Assembly: GCF_001625215.2 (NCBI RefSeq)
Contig: NC_030385.2
Span: 3,837,135 to 3,901,134, forward strand
Direction: 5' to 3'
Source: Daucus carota subsp. sativus
Taxonomy: Eukaryota; Streptophyta; Magnoliopsida; Apiales; Apiaceae
Length of the DNA: 64,000 nt
In this document: piece by piece, positions 34,337 to 45,750 of the stretch
How the letters are laid out: every line of letters starts with the position of its first letter
Position numbering within the stretch: the stretch's first letter is position 1
The notes under the pieces: generated by a model
Seen by the model: only the letters and a program-made list of their open reading frames with translations
Databases searched by the model: none
Told to the model about the DNA's origin: nothing
Made by a program: the position numbers and the translations under genes

Positions 34337-35801
34337 TTAGATATTGATTTCTGAAATCATCTCCATCAAATCAAGATCTTTCTTCACTTGCATCAATGAA
34401 GGCACTTGATCATGTAAATTCACATCCATATTAAAGCAATTATCCTCAAGAACTATTGGAGCCTCGATGGTTGGCAGATCATCAAGAAGAGCATCGATAC
34501 TAACACCTTCAAAAGGATTTTCCACAAAATCAAACTCACATAGCTCCTTCAAACCATCACTATAGCTGGGGCAGAACTCTTTCGTCTCCTGGAGATTTTG
34601 TGTTTTCATTGCAGGGATGTTTAGGTTTGGTGTAGTTGCAGTAGCGGATTTCTTGCGATAATTGCTTGGTTTGGCAGTGTCCAAGTTCAAACTCCTTATG
34701 TAGTTTTGCAAAATGGAGCTAGGTCTTGGCCATTTTGTGCGACATTTACGTCTAGAATATTGCCTTCTCTTGGTAGCATTCCAGTGGTTTTTAATGGAGT
34801 TCTCAGTCCTTCCTGGCAATCTTTTGGCGATATCAGCCCATTTGTTTCCAACTTTTGCATGGGCCTCAACTAGAATTCTATCCTCATCTTCACTCCACAA
34901 ATCTTTCTGCATGTCAAAACACAAAACATTTCATGTTCTCATAGCAAAAATATATGATCAAGTGTTAGTTCATCTTAGATCACTTAAATAACCTTAATGT
35001 CAGGTCTTAGATGATTGTGCCATCTCTCTCTGCACTGTTTTCCAATCCTTCCTTTCAGCATCGTCGCTATATGAGACCATTTCCTCACTCCATACTTTTT
35101 CACCATGTGAGTTAACAGCCTGCATGCATGCACATTGGTTATCAGAAGGGGAATAAGTCTGTGAAAAAAGAAGAAATATGAGCTGATAAGTTGATTCAAC
35201 ATATCTACCTATCTTCTTCAGCTGTCCATTGACCCTTGGATGACTTGAGCTTTTTCTTAATTTTGCTTGGCTTTGTAGAAGTAGAAGAAGAAGCACTATA
35301 TTTCTTACCAAAATGCTTCTTGGTTCCAAGTATTTTGTTTTCAGTTGTTACACATGAACCTTCATCTGGCACCACCCCTGGCATTTTCGCAGAATTCGGG
35401 TAATTGGAGGCATTCAAAAGCTCTGGACTTGCCTTATAAGTGTTGAACAAACCATCAACATGTAAATAAGAACTATTTTGCAAAAATGAGCTGCTGCCAT
35501 TCTCTTCAAATGGTTTAGGCTGATCGTAAAAATCGAAATTCTTTGCAGAAGCAAAGAGAAAAGGATCATAAGGCTCACAAAAACCATTAGGGGCACAAAT
35601 TTTGTTGGAGAAATTATAAAATGATGTTCCACTGAATGATAACTGATCAAGAACTTGACAATTATCTTGGAAGAAGCCTTTGGGTGAGCAAATATCTAGC
35701 GAGAAATCGTGATCGATTTCGGGTTTTATGTAGTTGTTGGGGAGAAGAACTGGCTGATGTACATGATCTTCTCTGAAACATGGATCAAACTCCATTGACA
35801 A
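34337..35801 (-). CDS. R2R3-MYB transcription factor, MYB98/MYB118-like
   Basis: Predicted 429-residue nuclear DNA-binding protein in three exons: 35801-35209, 35119-34993, 34906-34337; all in frame. The MYB domain is not at the N-terminus: about 185 residues of Phe/Asn/Ser-rich sequence precede a basic stretch ([16 protein letters not shown]) and then R2 (from [10 protein letters not shown] to HLRPDIK) and R3 (from [10 protein letters not shown] to NHWNATKRR). The helix motifs [17 protein letters not shown] and [18 protein letters not shown] are those of the clade with Arabidopsis MYB64, 98, 115, 118 and 119, which act in female gametophyte and seed development. The C-terminus is acidic and may activate. 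Introns fall at the usual R2 and R2/R3 sites. Which clade member it matches cannot be decided here. A TATA-like TATATAT sits at 35847-35853. Confidence 0.92.
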
Positions 35802-36118
35802 TGTGGAAAGAAAGAGATTGAGAATGAAGGTAATATAATGGTTTAGATATATAGCTTCTCTCTTCTTGATGTTACTAAACAGGAGAGTAAAGAGTGTATT
35901 TATTGTACAGTAAATTTAACATGACTCGGATACAGGACGGATCTAGTAAGTGGCATGTCTGTCTAAAATCTTTTTGATATGTTTTCATCATTTTAAATCT
36001 CATAAAATTATAAAAATGTCGTTGTAAAATTCAAAAATATACTCTGGTAATTTGTCTGATGTCCTTAAGATTTGAATCTCCGATCCTGCTAGGATGTGGG
36101 TGATCATCCGAGGACTAA

Positions 36119-36446
36119 AGTTGTGTTTACTTCATGAAATGGAATGAGAAGGGAATGGAATGAAATTTATATTATAAATTGGGAGTGATTAGTGAAATTG
36201 TTTATAATTTTCATTCCTTCAATCATTCCATTCTAACTATTTTAACTAAAAATCTAAGCCACATGTTATGAAAGGAATGTTCATTCCATTTGTTCATCAT
36301 CTTTTACTATCATTTTTTTCATGAAAATTTTTAACTATCTCATATTTAATCATTATTGCCTCATACTTTCTCCAATCTCCATAAAACTTGTTCATATAGT
36401 TTCATTCCATTCTCCCCTCATTCCATTTCATGAAGTGAACACAACC
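36119..36446. mobile_element. PIF/Harbinger-like MITE upstream of the MYB gene
   Basis: The inverted ends are AGTTGTGTTTACTTCATGAA on the left and GGTTGTGTTCACTTCATGAA from the right, continuing as AATGGAATGAG on both sides. It is flanked by TAA at 36116-36118 and 36447-36449, the 3-bp TWA duplication of PIF/Harbinger elements. About 328 bp, with no coding content. Confidence 0.75.
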
Positions 36447-37644
36447 TAAGATTGCATAGCCCAGACTTGCCAAAGAAAAAACCTAGGTTCTTAGTTCTTA
36501 CTGTTTCAGTTTGATTAACCAGAGAAATTGAGGGACAACAAGGTAATTAAACACTACCTAATTAATCTCTATATTAATCGACTTAAAACATGCAATAAGA
36601 AAATCTTGGGAAGAATCATGTTCAAATCATTTTTGTCGGCAAGATCTATTTTATTTCTTCCAAATTATTTTTTTCTATGAAATGTAAGTTCAAATGCTCA
36701 TTATTTTTTAATGCTTTTTTTCAAATGAAAAAATTAACTAAATCTTCTTCTGAGCTATATATGTTTTTGTAATGTTTTGTGTTGAATGAAAAAACTAATT
36801 AATTCTTCTTCTGGACTATATATGAAATTGTTTCTGAATGGCTACTACAGTAGTTGAATAATTTTGTGAAATATAAAACAGAACAATATAGATAAAGAAG
36901 TAAAATCCACCTGATTCATGTGAAATTTGCATATCATTAATGAGATTTGAGTGTAACTGAAATCACCCTCAAACCAATTTACTTGTCATTAAATAAAGTT
37001 AATTAAACACTGTCATTATGTCATATTTAACAGAGAAAATTGCTAAATTTAAATAAGAACAAACTACATGATAAACAAAGCAAGGGAAAGAAACCCTTTA
37101 ACACAACATAGACTTGTTAAAAAAAAAAAAGAAAGAGAAACTGCAGATAAAATAAGTACTAAAAGTCAAGTTTATTTATTCTCACGACAAAGTTAGGAAA
37201 ACTTTTAAAAAATTATTACACTCGTTTTACTAAATGATCGTCTTTTAAAAATATTTGGGAAAATATGATTCGCAATTCTCTTCAACACAGTTCAAATTTT
37301 AGCATGTTGCTATCGTAATTTTGCAAAAATCAGAAAAAAAATAATTTTGCAAATATTGTAAAAGACGTTTGGTTGGAAGTAATAAACAAAAAACAAAGAG
37401 AAACAATAAGTCACATTTCCTTTATTGATATTTGTTTTGTAAAAAATATCATTCTCTTTCACATTTTTAGTTGTAGACTTAGCCAACATCTATAATTATT
37501 CTACACCGCCGGGTATTTCCTTTCTCTTTGATGATTTTTTTTCATTTTCATTTATAATTTATTTTAGAAATTTATTTAATTAAATTTAAAAGCAATATGT
37601 AAATAATATGTTATATTTTAAAATAATATAATATAAATTACAAA
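36447..37644. other. AT-rich intergenic region
   Basis: No gene found. It contains A- and T-rich tracts and a short near-repeat of TTAATTCTTCTTCTG around 36740-36820. I cannot assign further structure. Confidence 0.45.
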
Positions 37645-38180
37645 AAAGTGGCGAAGGTGAAGTCCAACCACTTTTTGTTATTTTAGAATTATGTCATGCA
37701 TACGGCAGCTATTTATATAATTTTTAATGTTCATCCTCCATAGTTCTTAACCTCCTCAACAGTCGAGGACAGTTTAGCTCGATTGCAAAGAGGAGCATCC
37801 ACCCACTGAAAAAAACCACAACAACTGTTAGAGTAATTTCTGAAACGCCTCCCAGCATTTGCATCTGTCCAGGCCACCCTATCTGCTGCAATCCGGCCAC
37901 AATGACAATATTCCAAGTCTCCAGCAATTTTAGATCAGAATTTAATGAAGAAAGAAATATTTTGATAGGGTTTATATTCAGTTGGTGTCTTCGCGTTATA
38001 TATGACCGTTGTTTTTTTTTTTGTTAAAACCCAATTTTACCCCAGCTCCGTTACTACCGTTTGTGGCTTTCTTTGTTAAAACCCAATTTTACTCTAGCTC
38101 TGTTACTGCCGTTTGTGGCTTTTTGACGATCGCCGCCCTTTTTAAAAAGTGGAGTTGAAGTCCAGCCACGTTTTTGTTAT
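37645..38180. repeat. Direct repeats flanking a zinc-finger remnant
   Basis: Two direct copies of a ~50-base segment lie at about 37645-37697 and 38138-38185; each contains AAGTGG, GAAGTCCA, CCAC and TTTTTGTTATTTTAGAA. Between them are a GRF zinc-finger remnant (37731-37916, minus) and a ~52-bp tandem duplication at about 38020-38122 (GTTAAAACCCAATTTTAC units). The layout suggests a captured or duplicated gene fragment, but no transposon ends were identified. Confidence 0.55.
37731..37916 (-). pseudogene. GRF-type zinc-finger fragment
   Basis: The 61-codon frame carries MEYCHCGRIAADRVAWTD, GRRFRNYSNS, then CCGFFQWVDAPLCNRAK. This is the plant GRF zinc-finger pattern (CxCG, then a TxxNxGRRF block, then CGFFxWxD). 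The third zinc ligand, expected as Cys three residues after GRRF, is replaced, and the usual coiled-coil and membrane helix after the finger are missing because the frame ends with VEEVKNYGG. Such small GRF proteins are numerous in plants and often spread by transposons. This looks like a truncated, probably non-functional copy, though a short expressed protein cannot be excluded. Confidence 0.6.
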
Positions 38181-38258
38181 TTTAGAAGTCATCAACTTTT
38201 TTTGTATCAAAATGCATACTCCAGCCACCACTCTGAATTTTACTCTATTTTGATCATG

Positions 38259-38586
38259 TTTGGAAATTAGCGGTTAGCTGTTAGTGGATTGGATTAAATA
38301 TTTTGACTAGCTGATTGAAATAGATGTTCTGACTAGCGGATTGAATTAGCAGTTTCATGTAAAACTGTTTGGTAAATAGCTGTTTTATTAGCGTTTTATG
38401 ACACATACCAAAATCGCTAATCTAAAAAACTCCTCAAAGTAGCTTTTTGAAAATTATTTTTTTAGCTCAAACCCCTGTTTCAATCCGCTAACTATCAAAA
38501 ACTATCATTAACGGATTGAAATGGTAAATCTCTAACTCATCCCCAAACCTCTAATTATTTCCCAAACCGCTAAATTTCAAATACGG
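38259..38586. mobile_element. Candidate hAT-type MITE
   Basis: The left end reads TGTTTGGAAATTAGCGGTTA; the right end inverted reads GTATTTGAAATTTAGCGGTT. Both are followed by GGATTG and AATCCG-type subterminal words. About 330 bp, non-coding. The target duplication was not resolved. Confidence 0.45.
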
Positions 38587-39285
38587 TCTTTATATATTGT
38601 TTTTCAAGATAATTCGGAGTAGAAGACATTAGTTTTAGGAAGATTGACATTTATTTATATAAAATTTTATTTGACTTCTAGTTTTTCTTTTTAAATTATA
38701 CATCTATTTATAATTAAGTTTTTAATATTAATATATGTTACTAGTAGTTTTACTTTTTTCTTATTGTATAATTATTATGAATTACATCTAAAAGGATAAT
38801 GACTAAGTTTTTTTTTATAATCTACATGATGAGTATTTTTTTTCCTTTGAAACCGTTTAATGATTAAGAATAAGATAACTCATTTGTGGTTATAAACGGA
38901 GAAGTTTTCAATATGAGATTTTATTTTATTTTTTAAGAAATATGGATAATTTAGAAATGATAAAAAAAATCAAATCAAATCAAAATATAACCCAAATTTT
39001 GCACATAGAGACATAAATATTGTGTGAGCAGTACTAACAAGAGTTTGTTATGACTGGTGCTTGTTAAATCATCTATGTGATCATAATATTTTTATGTATT
39101 TCTCAAGTATACACAAGTAATTTTTCTTAAAATAAAAAACACTATCATTTACAATTGTTTTTACCCCTGGTAAACGGATATATTAGTGATCCCAGCCTAA
39201 AATCAATAGAACTCATAATTTTAAAAAAAAAGTTTGTTTATCAAAAAGTTCTTACAAATATCGATTTCTTTTAACGTTACATAAG
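38587..39285. other. AT-rich intergenic region
   Basis: Very AT-rich sequence with poly-A and poly-T runs. I see no gene, RNA or named repeat in it. Confidence 0.45.
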
Positions 39286-39289
39286 AGCA

Positions 39290-39627
39290 AGTCCAATAGG
39301 TGTGCTAAATCAAGTCTTAAATCCAAAAATAGAGAATATGGGATAAAATAGCACTCCAACACTATGCTAGTGATGTGCTAAATCACTAGCACAAGTCTCC
39401 CATTCCCTATTTTTAGAATATGCTAGCCACTTCTAAACTATTTGTTATCATTAAAATATTCATTTCTCTCTCCCCCACATCATTTCTCTCTCTCCTCCAC
39501 TATAAAGTTGTTTAAATTTAATATTATTATAATAATAGGGAACGGATATAGGGAGTACTATTGGAGCTCATGTGCTAAATATTGTGCTAAATCACTAAGA
39601 CATATTATTTTATAATATTTTTAGGGA
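39290..39627. mobile_element. Truncated PIF/Harbinger-like MITE
   Basis: It starts TAAGAGCAAGTCCAATAGG and contains GTGCTAAATCACTA blocks in opposite orientations. The same architecture is seen in the complete element at 49390-49752 (GAGCAACTCCAGCAG ends, TAA duplication). The right inverted end is missing: the sequence stops near TTTTTAGGGAA, just before the first coding exon of the gene at 39635. It probably forms part of that gene's leader or promoter. Confidence 0.55.
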
Positions 39628-39634
39628 ACCTCTG

Positions 39635-41923
39635 ATGGCATACACACAGCTACCCAAGCTCATTCGAAAGTCGAAACCCCTCCCAAATTCAAAACTGATC
39701 TTGAAAATGGTGAAACGGGTTGCTCATAGAACATGGAACCCTCCTTTTAAATTCACTGTAGAAGAGCCCCCACCTTCTCCTCCGCATTATTGCGACCCCA
39801 AAGTTGATCGTGAAGGTTTCATCATTTCTACTTATTCTCACTTTAATTTTATCGAATTTGTTTTGATTAATTAGTAATTGTAATATAGTATTTGTGTCAT
39901 CTATGTACTTGATTGAAGTTTATCTGCTGATTTTTCTACTGTGATATGTTGTAGATGATGCTAATAGAGTTTTGAGTTTATTTTTTAAGTGTATCTGAAT
40001 TGGCGATGATTGATGCAAATGAGTGTTATATAATGGTTTTGTCGATGCTTGTTGATGCTTTTTGTTATTCATCTGGATTGAAAGTTATGTAATATTTGAG
40101 TCTCTTTGAATAGGATATAGATATCTTACACTTGGGTGAAATCGAAATGTTGATGTTCTTGTTTCTTGTTTTGCTTACTTTGTGTTGGTAATAAAATGTT
40201 TTCTGTTTCTAAAAACATGCACTGTTCTCCTGTTATAAAGCAGCTGCTTGGTCAACGGTTCTCTAGAAGTCGAACACAGTTTTGACTGTTTTTCGAAATA
40301 GAAAACACGGAAATGTTGGTGTCTGTTTGGCTTTATAACTAATAACTGTTTTCTGTTTCAAATTTTTTCGGATTGCAAGTGTAGTGTTTGGTCCTGTACA
40401 GCTTTCGGAAAACAAAGAAACAGAAAACCGTTTTTAAAAACAGAAATCAAATACATGACATGTTGTTTTATGGAATTATAAAATTGTTTTCGTAATTAAA
40501 AACTCTCTTGATTAAACTCTTCAACTCAATTAATATTAAGATTCAATGTCACAATGTATCAAGCAAAATGTTGTATTCAGGTTACTAGAAAATGGAAATT
40601 GTTTCAGAGAACAGGTGCCAAACACCCTTGATTTAAAACAGCAAATCATAGTTTCTTTTAATAAAAGACATTATACTGAAAACAAAAATAGAAATAATAT
40701 CAAGAGCTGCCATAGTCCAGTTTTTTTGGTTTATGCTGGTTTAAGATATTATGCTGGTTCTTTGGTTTATGCTTTCATAATTTATGAATGATGTGAATTT
40801 CTTAAACTGGTAACTCAGTGTTTTATTGGTTTCTATGTGAAGTTCTTGTGTCTTGTAGAACAGCATATGTCTTTTAAAAGAAAGTATTTCTAGCATTTAA
40901 AGCCATATCTGTAACTTTCCTTTTGTGGTTATTGTTTGAGGTCATGTAGATGATCTAGCATTGTAGCTAATTTATTATTGTCGTTTTCCCCCTGCAGAGG
41001 TATTACAGAACAATGAGCTTTCACTGGAAAAAAAGTTTTGCCTTCTAGTTGGAATTCCGTGGTCTAAGGTTCGTGCTGCTCAAAAGTATAGATTTTGCCA
41101 TGAGAATGTGCTAAACTGGGATGATTCTGGTGCCAAAGATGCTCTTTTTGTTGCGCATGAGCGATTCTGTTCCATGATTAATAGCTTGCCTTGCGAGCAT
41201 CCTTTACCTGATCCGGACATGTATATTGATAACATAGATTGGAACCCGGAGATTGATCCTGGCCTAATATCAGAGCTGGAGAAGGAGTCCCGCTATCATG
41301 ATGTTGAAGAAAACTCAAGCAGTGATAAGATTTTAGGTTGTGATGAGAACAGAAATACTGTTGATAACCCTTTGGAATCTCATCTTTTGGAAGATAAAGT
41401 AGATATAAAGGATTCAGTACAGGGTCGGAATAATTGTGGTGCTATACTGGAGTCAAAGAATACTATGAATTTGTGGGAACATAACGTCCCTAACAGCGAT
41501 GAGTCTACAAAGGAAAAGAGATGGAAAAGCTCTATAAATAAGCCAAAGCCATCTGATAGGAACAAGGTGCTAAATGATGCCGGAGAGTCTACTAAATATA
41601 AATCTGATTGTGTAGAATCTAGGAACCGAGGCGCTTTACCTTCTAAATCACTGAATGAAAAAGGCTTGGGAGATGCTTTGAAAAATCCCGGTGGAGTGAC
41701 TTTTTGGAATTCCAAACCTAACAACTTGAGTAATCAAAATAAACACAGTGAAAGAATTGATTCTGGAATGCACTCGCGTGCTTGTTGTAAAAGAGAAGAA
41801 TACCAAGACAATACAAGGAGTCGTAGAAGCCAGAAACGTGAAGGCGCTGACCCTGAATCATTGGAATTTCGAGAGAAGGGAAGACCACAGAGACGATATA
41901 ACCTTAGGTCATCTAAATACTAG
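39635..41923 (+). CDS. Plant protein of unknown function, 368 residues
   Basis: Two exons, 39635-39815 and 40998-41923, joined at GAA G/AG in frame. I do not recognise a named domain. The N-terminal half looks conserved and structured: KMVKRVAHRTWNPPFKF, EEPPPSPPHYCDPKVDRE, then VLQNNELSLEKKFCLLVG, IPWSKVRAAQKYRFCHEN, WDDSGAKDALFVAHERF and LPDPDMYIDNIDWNPEID. From about residue 185 it becomes charged, Asn/Ser/Lys-rich and probably disordered, and ends in a basic tail RRYNLRSSKY that could serve as a nuclear signal. The 1.18-kb intron contains AT-rich sequence with repeated CTGTTTTCTGTTTC-type words near 40.2-40.45 kb. The ATG lies eight bases after a truncated MITE. Exon and frame support are good; function is unknown. 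Confidence 0.8.
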
Positions 41924-43489
41924 GAGTATACAATACCAGGCACAGTGGTGAATTTGGATTAAGGTTAGACTGAATCAGAATGTACTTGCCCTTGCTCGCG
42001 ATACAAGTATGTGGGTATCTTATCTATATCTTGACTGCATAGTAAAAATACATTAGTTGTTTGGCACTTTGGCTTCTCTTTTGTTAATATTTGGTCCTCT
42101 TGTTGTCAGAATTTCGGGGCGGGGCTAATATTGCTGTCATCGAACACATAATTTTTTTGATTTTCAATTTCCTAGAAGAAGGCTCACTAGACTGTAGTTC
42201 TTCTCATAGTTCATCCAAATCCAGTTTAATTGCACTATTCTAATGTAGCTCTTTCCAGAGTCAGCTGGTTATAACTTGCGAACATAGCAACAATTATTTC
42301 CTGTTCTGCTTTCTTTGTCACTTCGCGAATTCTTTCTGGTCTGTATATGAACATATGCCAATATCCTGATCCCGGTGTCGTTGGGGTCGGAAATTCTGAT
42401 GTATGAAAGGCAAACAAAGTTAACTAAAAAACGAGATAGGTGTCGTGTTTAAGAATCAAAATGTGCATCATAGTGAAGAATGTCTGTGAATAATGAATTG
42501 ACACAATAACTAGTGCCAGTACATTGATTCATCTAAATTGATCTGGTGTGAAAAATGTGTTTAACTCTTTTGATAGAGCAAGTAAATCATGTTTGTCTAA
42601 ATTAGCTGGCTACTTGTTGAACAAGACTTCATTGAGACGGGAAAAGAGAAACAAAAACAATCTTTTCATCCTACCGCACTGTGAATCTGCAAGAGCCGGA
42701 ACCAAAACAGTAAAAGTTCTTAACTTTACGGCTCTTTTTAGACCTCTAAGATAAAAAATAAATAAAAATAAAACTTGACTAATTATTATTCATTGATATG
42801 GTAGATTTGGATACGGGAGAAATCTATCATTTTATTGAGTTTATAATTTATAATTAATATTTTATGTGCAAATACATCTCATTTGCATTACATAAAAAAC
42901 ATGTACATAATCAAATAAAAATTAGGAACGATATTTAATATTAAATCTTTTATAACATAATATTTATTATAATAAGAAAGCTATTAAGAATCCCGATTTG
43001 GAAGCCGAAGTTTTTCGAGTTTATCAAGGACAACAAATTACTTTGAAACGGGAAAAAAAAACATTAGTAACCAGGAAAACTAGAACATATGTCCATCACC
43101 ATACGTGTAATGTGCCTCTACGTCAACTTAAATACGTCATCTAAGACGTTATCTACTTAAAAAAAAATTCATTATCTGCCAAGCTTAAATGAGTAATTGG
43201 ACTTTTAAAATTTTGGAATAATGGTAGACGTGACATCTGATGCTGAATTTGTGCCATACTCGAATCGGAGTTAACTGGTTTAGATTTTATTTTTATTTTT
43301 ATTTTTCATTGCATAAAATTTTATGAGAGTCAGGACTCGGAATATCTGTTTAAATCAGCAGCTGAAGTTCAATCAAATTCGATTGAAAAACAACATATTG
43401 TTAAATTTTAATTAATTTTTCAATTTTTGATCATAATCACAATACAGATAGGTCATAGGTGTATACTTAAAGCTCGAAACAAAGTAATA
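41924..43489. other. Intergenic region
   Basis: 3' flank of the preceding gene, then AT-rich non-coding sequence. A minus-strand open stretch at 42235-42417 (including KKAEQEIIVAMFASYNQ) has some protein-like composition but no family I recognise and no supported neighbouring exons. Confidence 0.4.
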
Positions 43490-43731
43490 CTCGTCTCCCT
43501 CATTTGTTTACATCGGGGGACATGGGTTTGACACGCATTCTAATGCTTTCATAAAACGTAGTTTGATAAATTATATTAAATTTTTTTTCTTCTGAATAAA
43601 AGTTTGATGTTTATATTTTTATAAAAGAAGAAATTTTTTAAAAATAAGTTATACAACTATATTTTATATGCGTTTTAAAATGTGTGTCGAGCAGTGTAAA
43701 AAAATCGTAAAGAAATGAGACACAGATGGAG
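43490..43731. mobile_element. Degraded Stowaway-like MITE
   Basis: It is flanked by TA (43488-43489 and 43732-43733). The left end is CTCGTCTCCCTCATTTGTTT; the right end inverted is CTCCATCTGTGTCTCATTTC. The ends match the CTCCCTCCGTCTCATTTCTT-type Stowaway terminus with several changes. About 242 bp, non-coding. Confidence 0.55.
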
Positions 43732-44266
43732 TAATATGTTAGCTGAACCGCAGAAGACGGGAGAAAACCCAATTCACACTCTGCAAGTTCCTACCACAAA
43801 TATTTGTGTTATTGGATTTGGTATGCAACGGCAATTTTCTTTTCCACATAGATGGTAGGTGTAGTATTATCTTACTTCTAGATAGGTTACATCTGCATCA
43901 TTCTCTAAATTATCAATAATTTTTGGTAGTTAAACATAAAATAACATAGGTGATTTATCAATAGTAGGTGCAATATGATGCACAATCCAATCTTAACTTA
44001 TAAACAACTCACTATTTGATGGTATTACTCGTCAGTTTTTTATGAAAATGAAAAAATTGCATGTTATATTCAAAAGTATAATTTTTGAATAATGACTTTC
44101 GGATTTTAATTTCTACAAAAGCATTTTTCTTAATAAAACGGCAATTTTTAGAAACACTCTTAAACAAATCATAAACTGAATATAAAAAACCAAGCAATTT
44201 GAAAAAGAATAATTATTAGAATCAAGAAATAAATGTTTTTAATAATATAGTAGTGTATAATTTAAC

Positions 44267-44751
44267 GGGTCGTTTGGTTGGAGAGGTGGTAGGGGGTTGG
44301 AATGAGTAATCGGGTTAAGCTGACATGAGTTTGAGGTATCATTTCTGATATCAGGTGTTTAGTTAAGTGGTGGAATGAATATGACTGAATTATAATATTT
44401 ATGAGTTATAAATTGTAATTAATTTAAAATATCATTGAATTAATATTTATATATATATATATTTTTTTGAGTCATTAATTTCATTTTGTATTAATAATCT
44501 ACATGAAATGATATAAATAGTAATGAAAATAAAAGAAAAAAAATTTGATTCATGAAACCCATGTTTCATACCTACCTCCCCCACTGGGTATGAAAATTCA
44601 TACCCTACCTACCTCCCCCATTGGGTATGAAAATTCATACCTTGTGTATTTGAGGAATGAGTTCGATGAAAAAGAAATTTCAATCAAACAACAAGTATGG
44701 GTTTGGAATGACTTGATACCAGGAAATTCCGAACTTCCAAACCAAACGACC
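44267..44751. mobile_element. Candidate TIR MITE with GGTCGTTTGGTT ends
   Basis: The left end GGTCGTTTGGTTGGAG and the inverted right end GGTCGTTTGGTTTGGAAG match well. A ~36-bp tandem duplication containing CTGGGTATGAAAATTCATAC or its variant lies at about 44568-44640. AT-rich and non-coding. No clear target duplication, so the superfamily (hAT or PIF/Harbinger) is open. Confidence 0.55.
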
Positions 44752-44794
44752 TCCTAAACCCTTTTTTAGTAGTACGAATATAAGAAATAAAATA

Positions 44795-45097
44795 CTCCCT
44801 CCGTCCCTATTTATCTGTCCACTTTGGAAGTAAAAATTTGTCCCTATTTATCTGTCCATTTATACTTTCAAAACTAATTTAATGATAGTTTTTCAAATAT
44901 ATCTCCATAATTTCAATTTTCAAAGCTTGACTTGTTTAAAAATTGGTTGAATTCATGTTCTCAAGACATAAAGTAGGGGTATTCCACCATTTTCAAGATA
45001 TTAATTAGAGGTATTTAATGAAAAAGTTTATACAATCAATTATTCCTTGGTATGTGTTTTTTTTCCAAAATGGACAGATAAAAAGGGACGGAGGGAG
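44795..45097. mobile_element. Stowaway MITE, complete (303 bp)
   Basis: Flanked by TA at 44793-44794 and 45098-45099. The inverted ends are CTCCCTCCGTCCC and GGGACGGAGGGAG. A ~35-bp segment near the left end (TCCCTATTTATCTGTCCA) is tandemly repeated. The same family occurs at the right edge of the window (63742-64000) in the opposite orientation. Confidence 0.92.
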
Positions 45098-45489
45098 TAA
45101 TTTGCAAGGACAGACAGATATTCGGAAAGAAGCAGCTTGGCTTGCAAGATTTAGCTGTTGGATCCGCGTTGTTTTCAATAGCAGTATAACTGTTTCTACT
45201 CAGCAAAAGTGGTTCCGCTTAACTGTAAAGCAAATCGGGTCTTCAATATCAAGACAAGACCATATTTTATCAGCTGTAAAATTAACCTGCGATTTTTGAC
45301 TATTAACTTATTTTCGGTAGAGGCGATCAATAATAATTTTAAAATGTGTAAAACTGCAATTTCAATTTAAAACAAAAACTTTACAGCTAGCAGACTCCCG
45401 AATAGATAAGAGCTGGCGATCTTAGCGAATTAGCACCAAGTTGCAACCAGCTATGCCTTGGATAAATATGCTTCTAGAAATTAATATTA

Positions 45490-45748
45490 CTCCCTCCGTC
45501 CCTAAATACTTTTCCTGTTTGTACTTTTCACGTTTGTCAACACACACTTTTGATCGTTAATATCTTTCATTTCGTAGTAGCATTAAACATAAAAACTTCA
45601 CCGTATTAAAGTACTCGTGAATACGAATCTAACAAGATCACTCATGACTATATTTAGTTTTATAGATTAGATGTAAATCAGTAATTTGTCTCATGTTATG
45701 AACAGTACCGACATTACAAATAGGAAAAGAAAAAAGATACGGAGGGAG
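45490..45748. mobile_element. Stowaway MITE (259 bp)
   Basis: Flanked by TA at 45488-45489 and 45749-45750. The left end is CTCCCTCCGTCCCTAAATAC; the right end is GATACGGAGGGAG, inverted. The interior differs from the element at 44795-45097, so it is a separate subfamily. Non-coding. Confidence 0.88.
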
Positions 45749-45750
45749 TA

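Noticed and set aside
37724-37927. 67-codon minus-strand frame with a hydrophobic stretch (ITLTVVVVFFSGWMLLF)
   Set aside because: It is a shifted frame over the GRF zinc-finger sequence; the GRF frame carries the family motif.
42235-42417. 60-codon minus-strand frame with KKAEQEIIVAMFASYNQ
   Set aside because: Protein-like composition but no recognised family, no supported neighbouring exons and no promoter; kept only as a remark on the intergenic entry.
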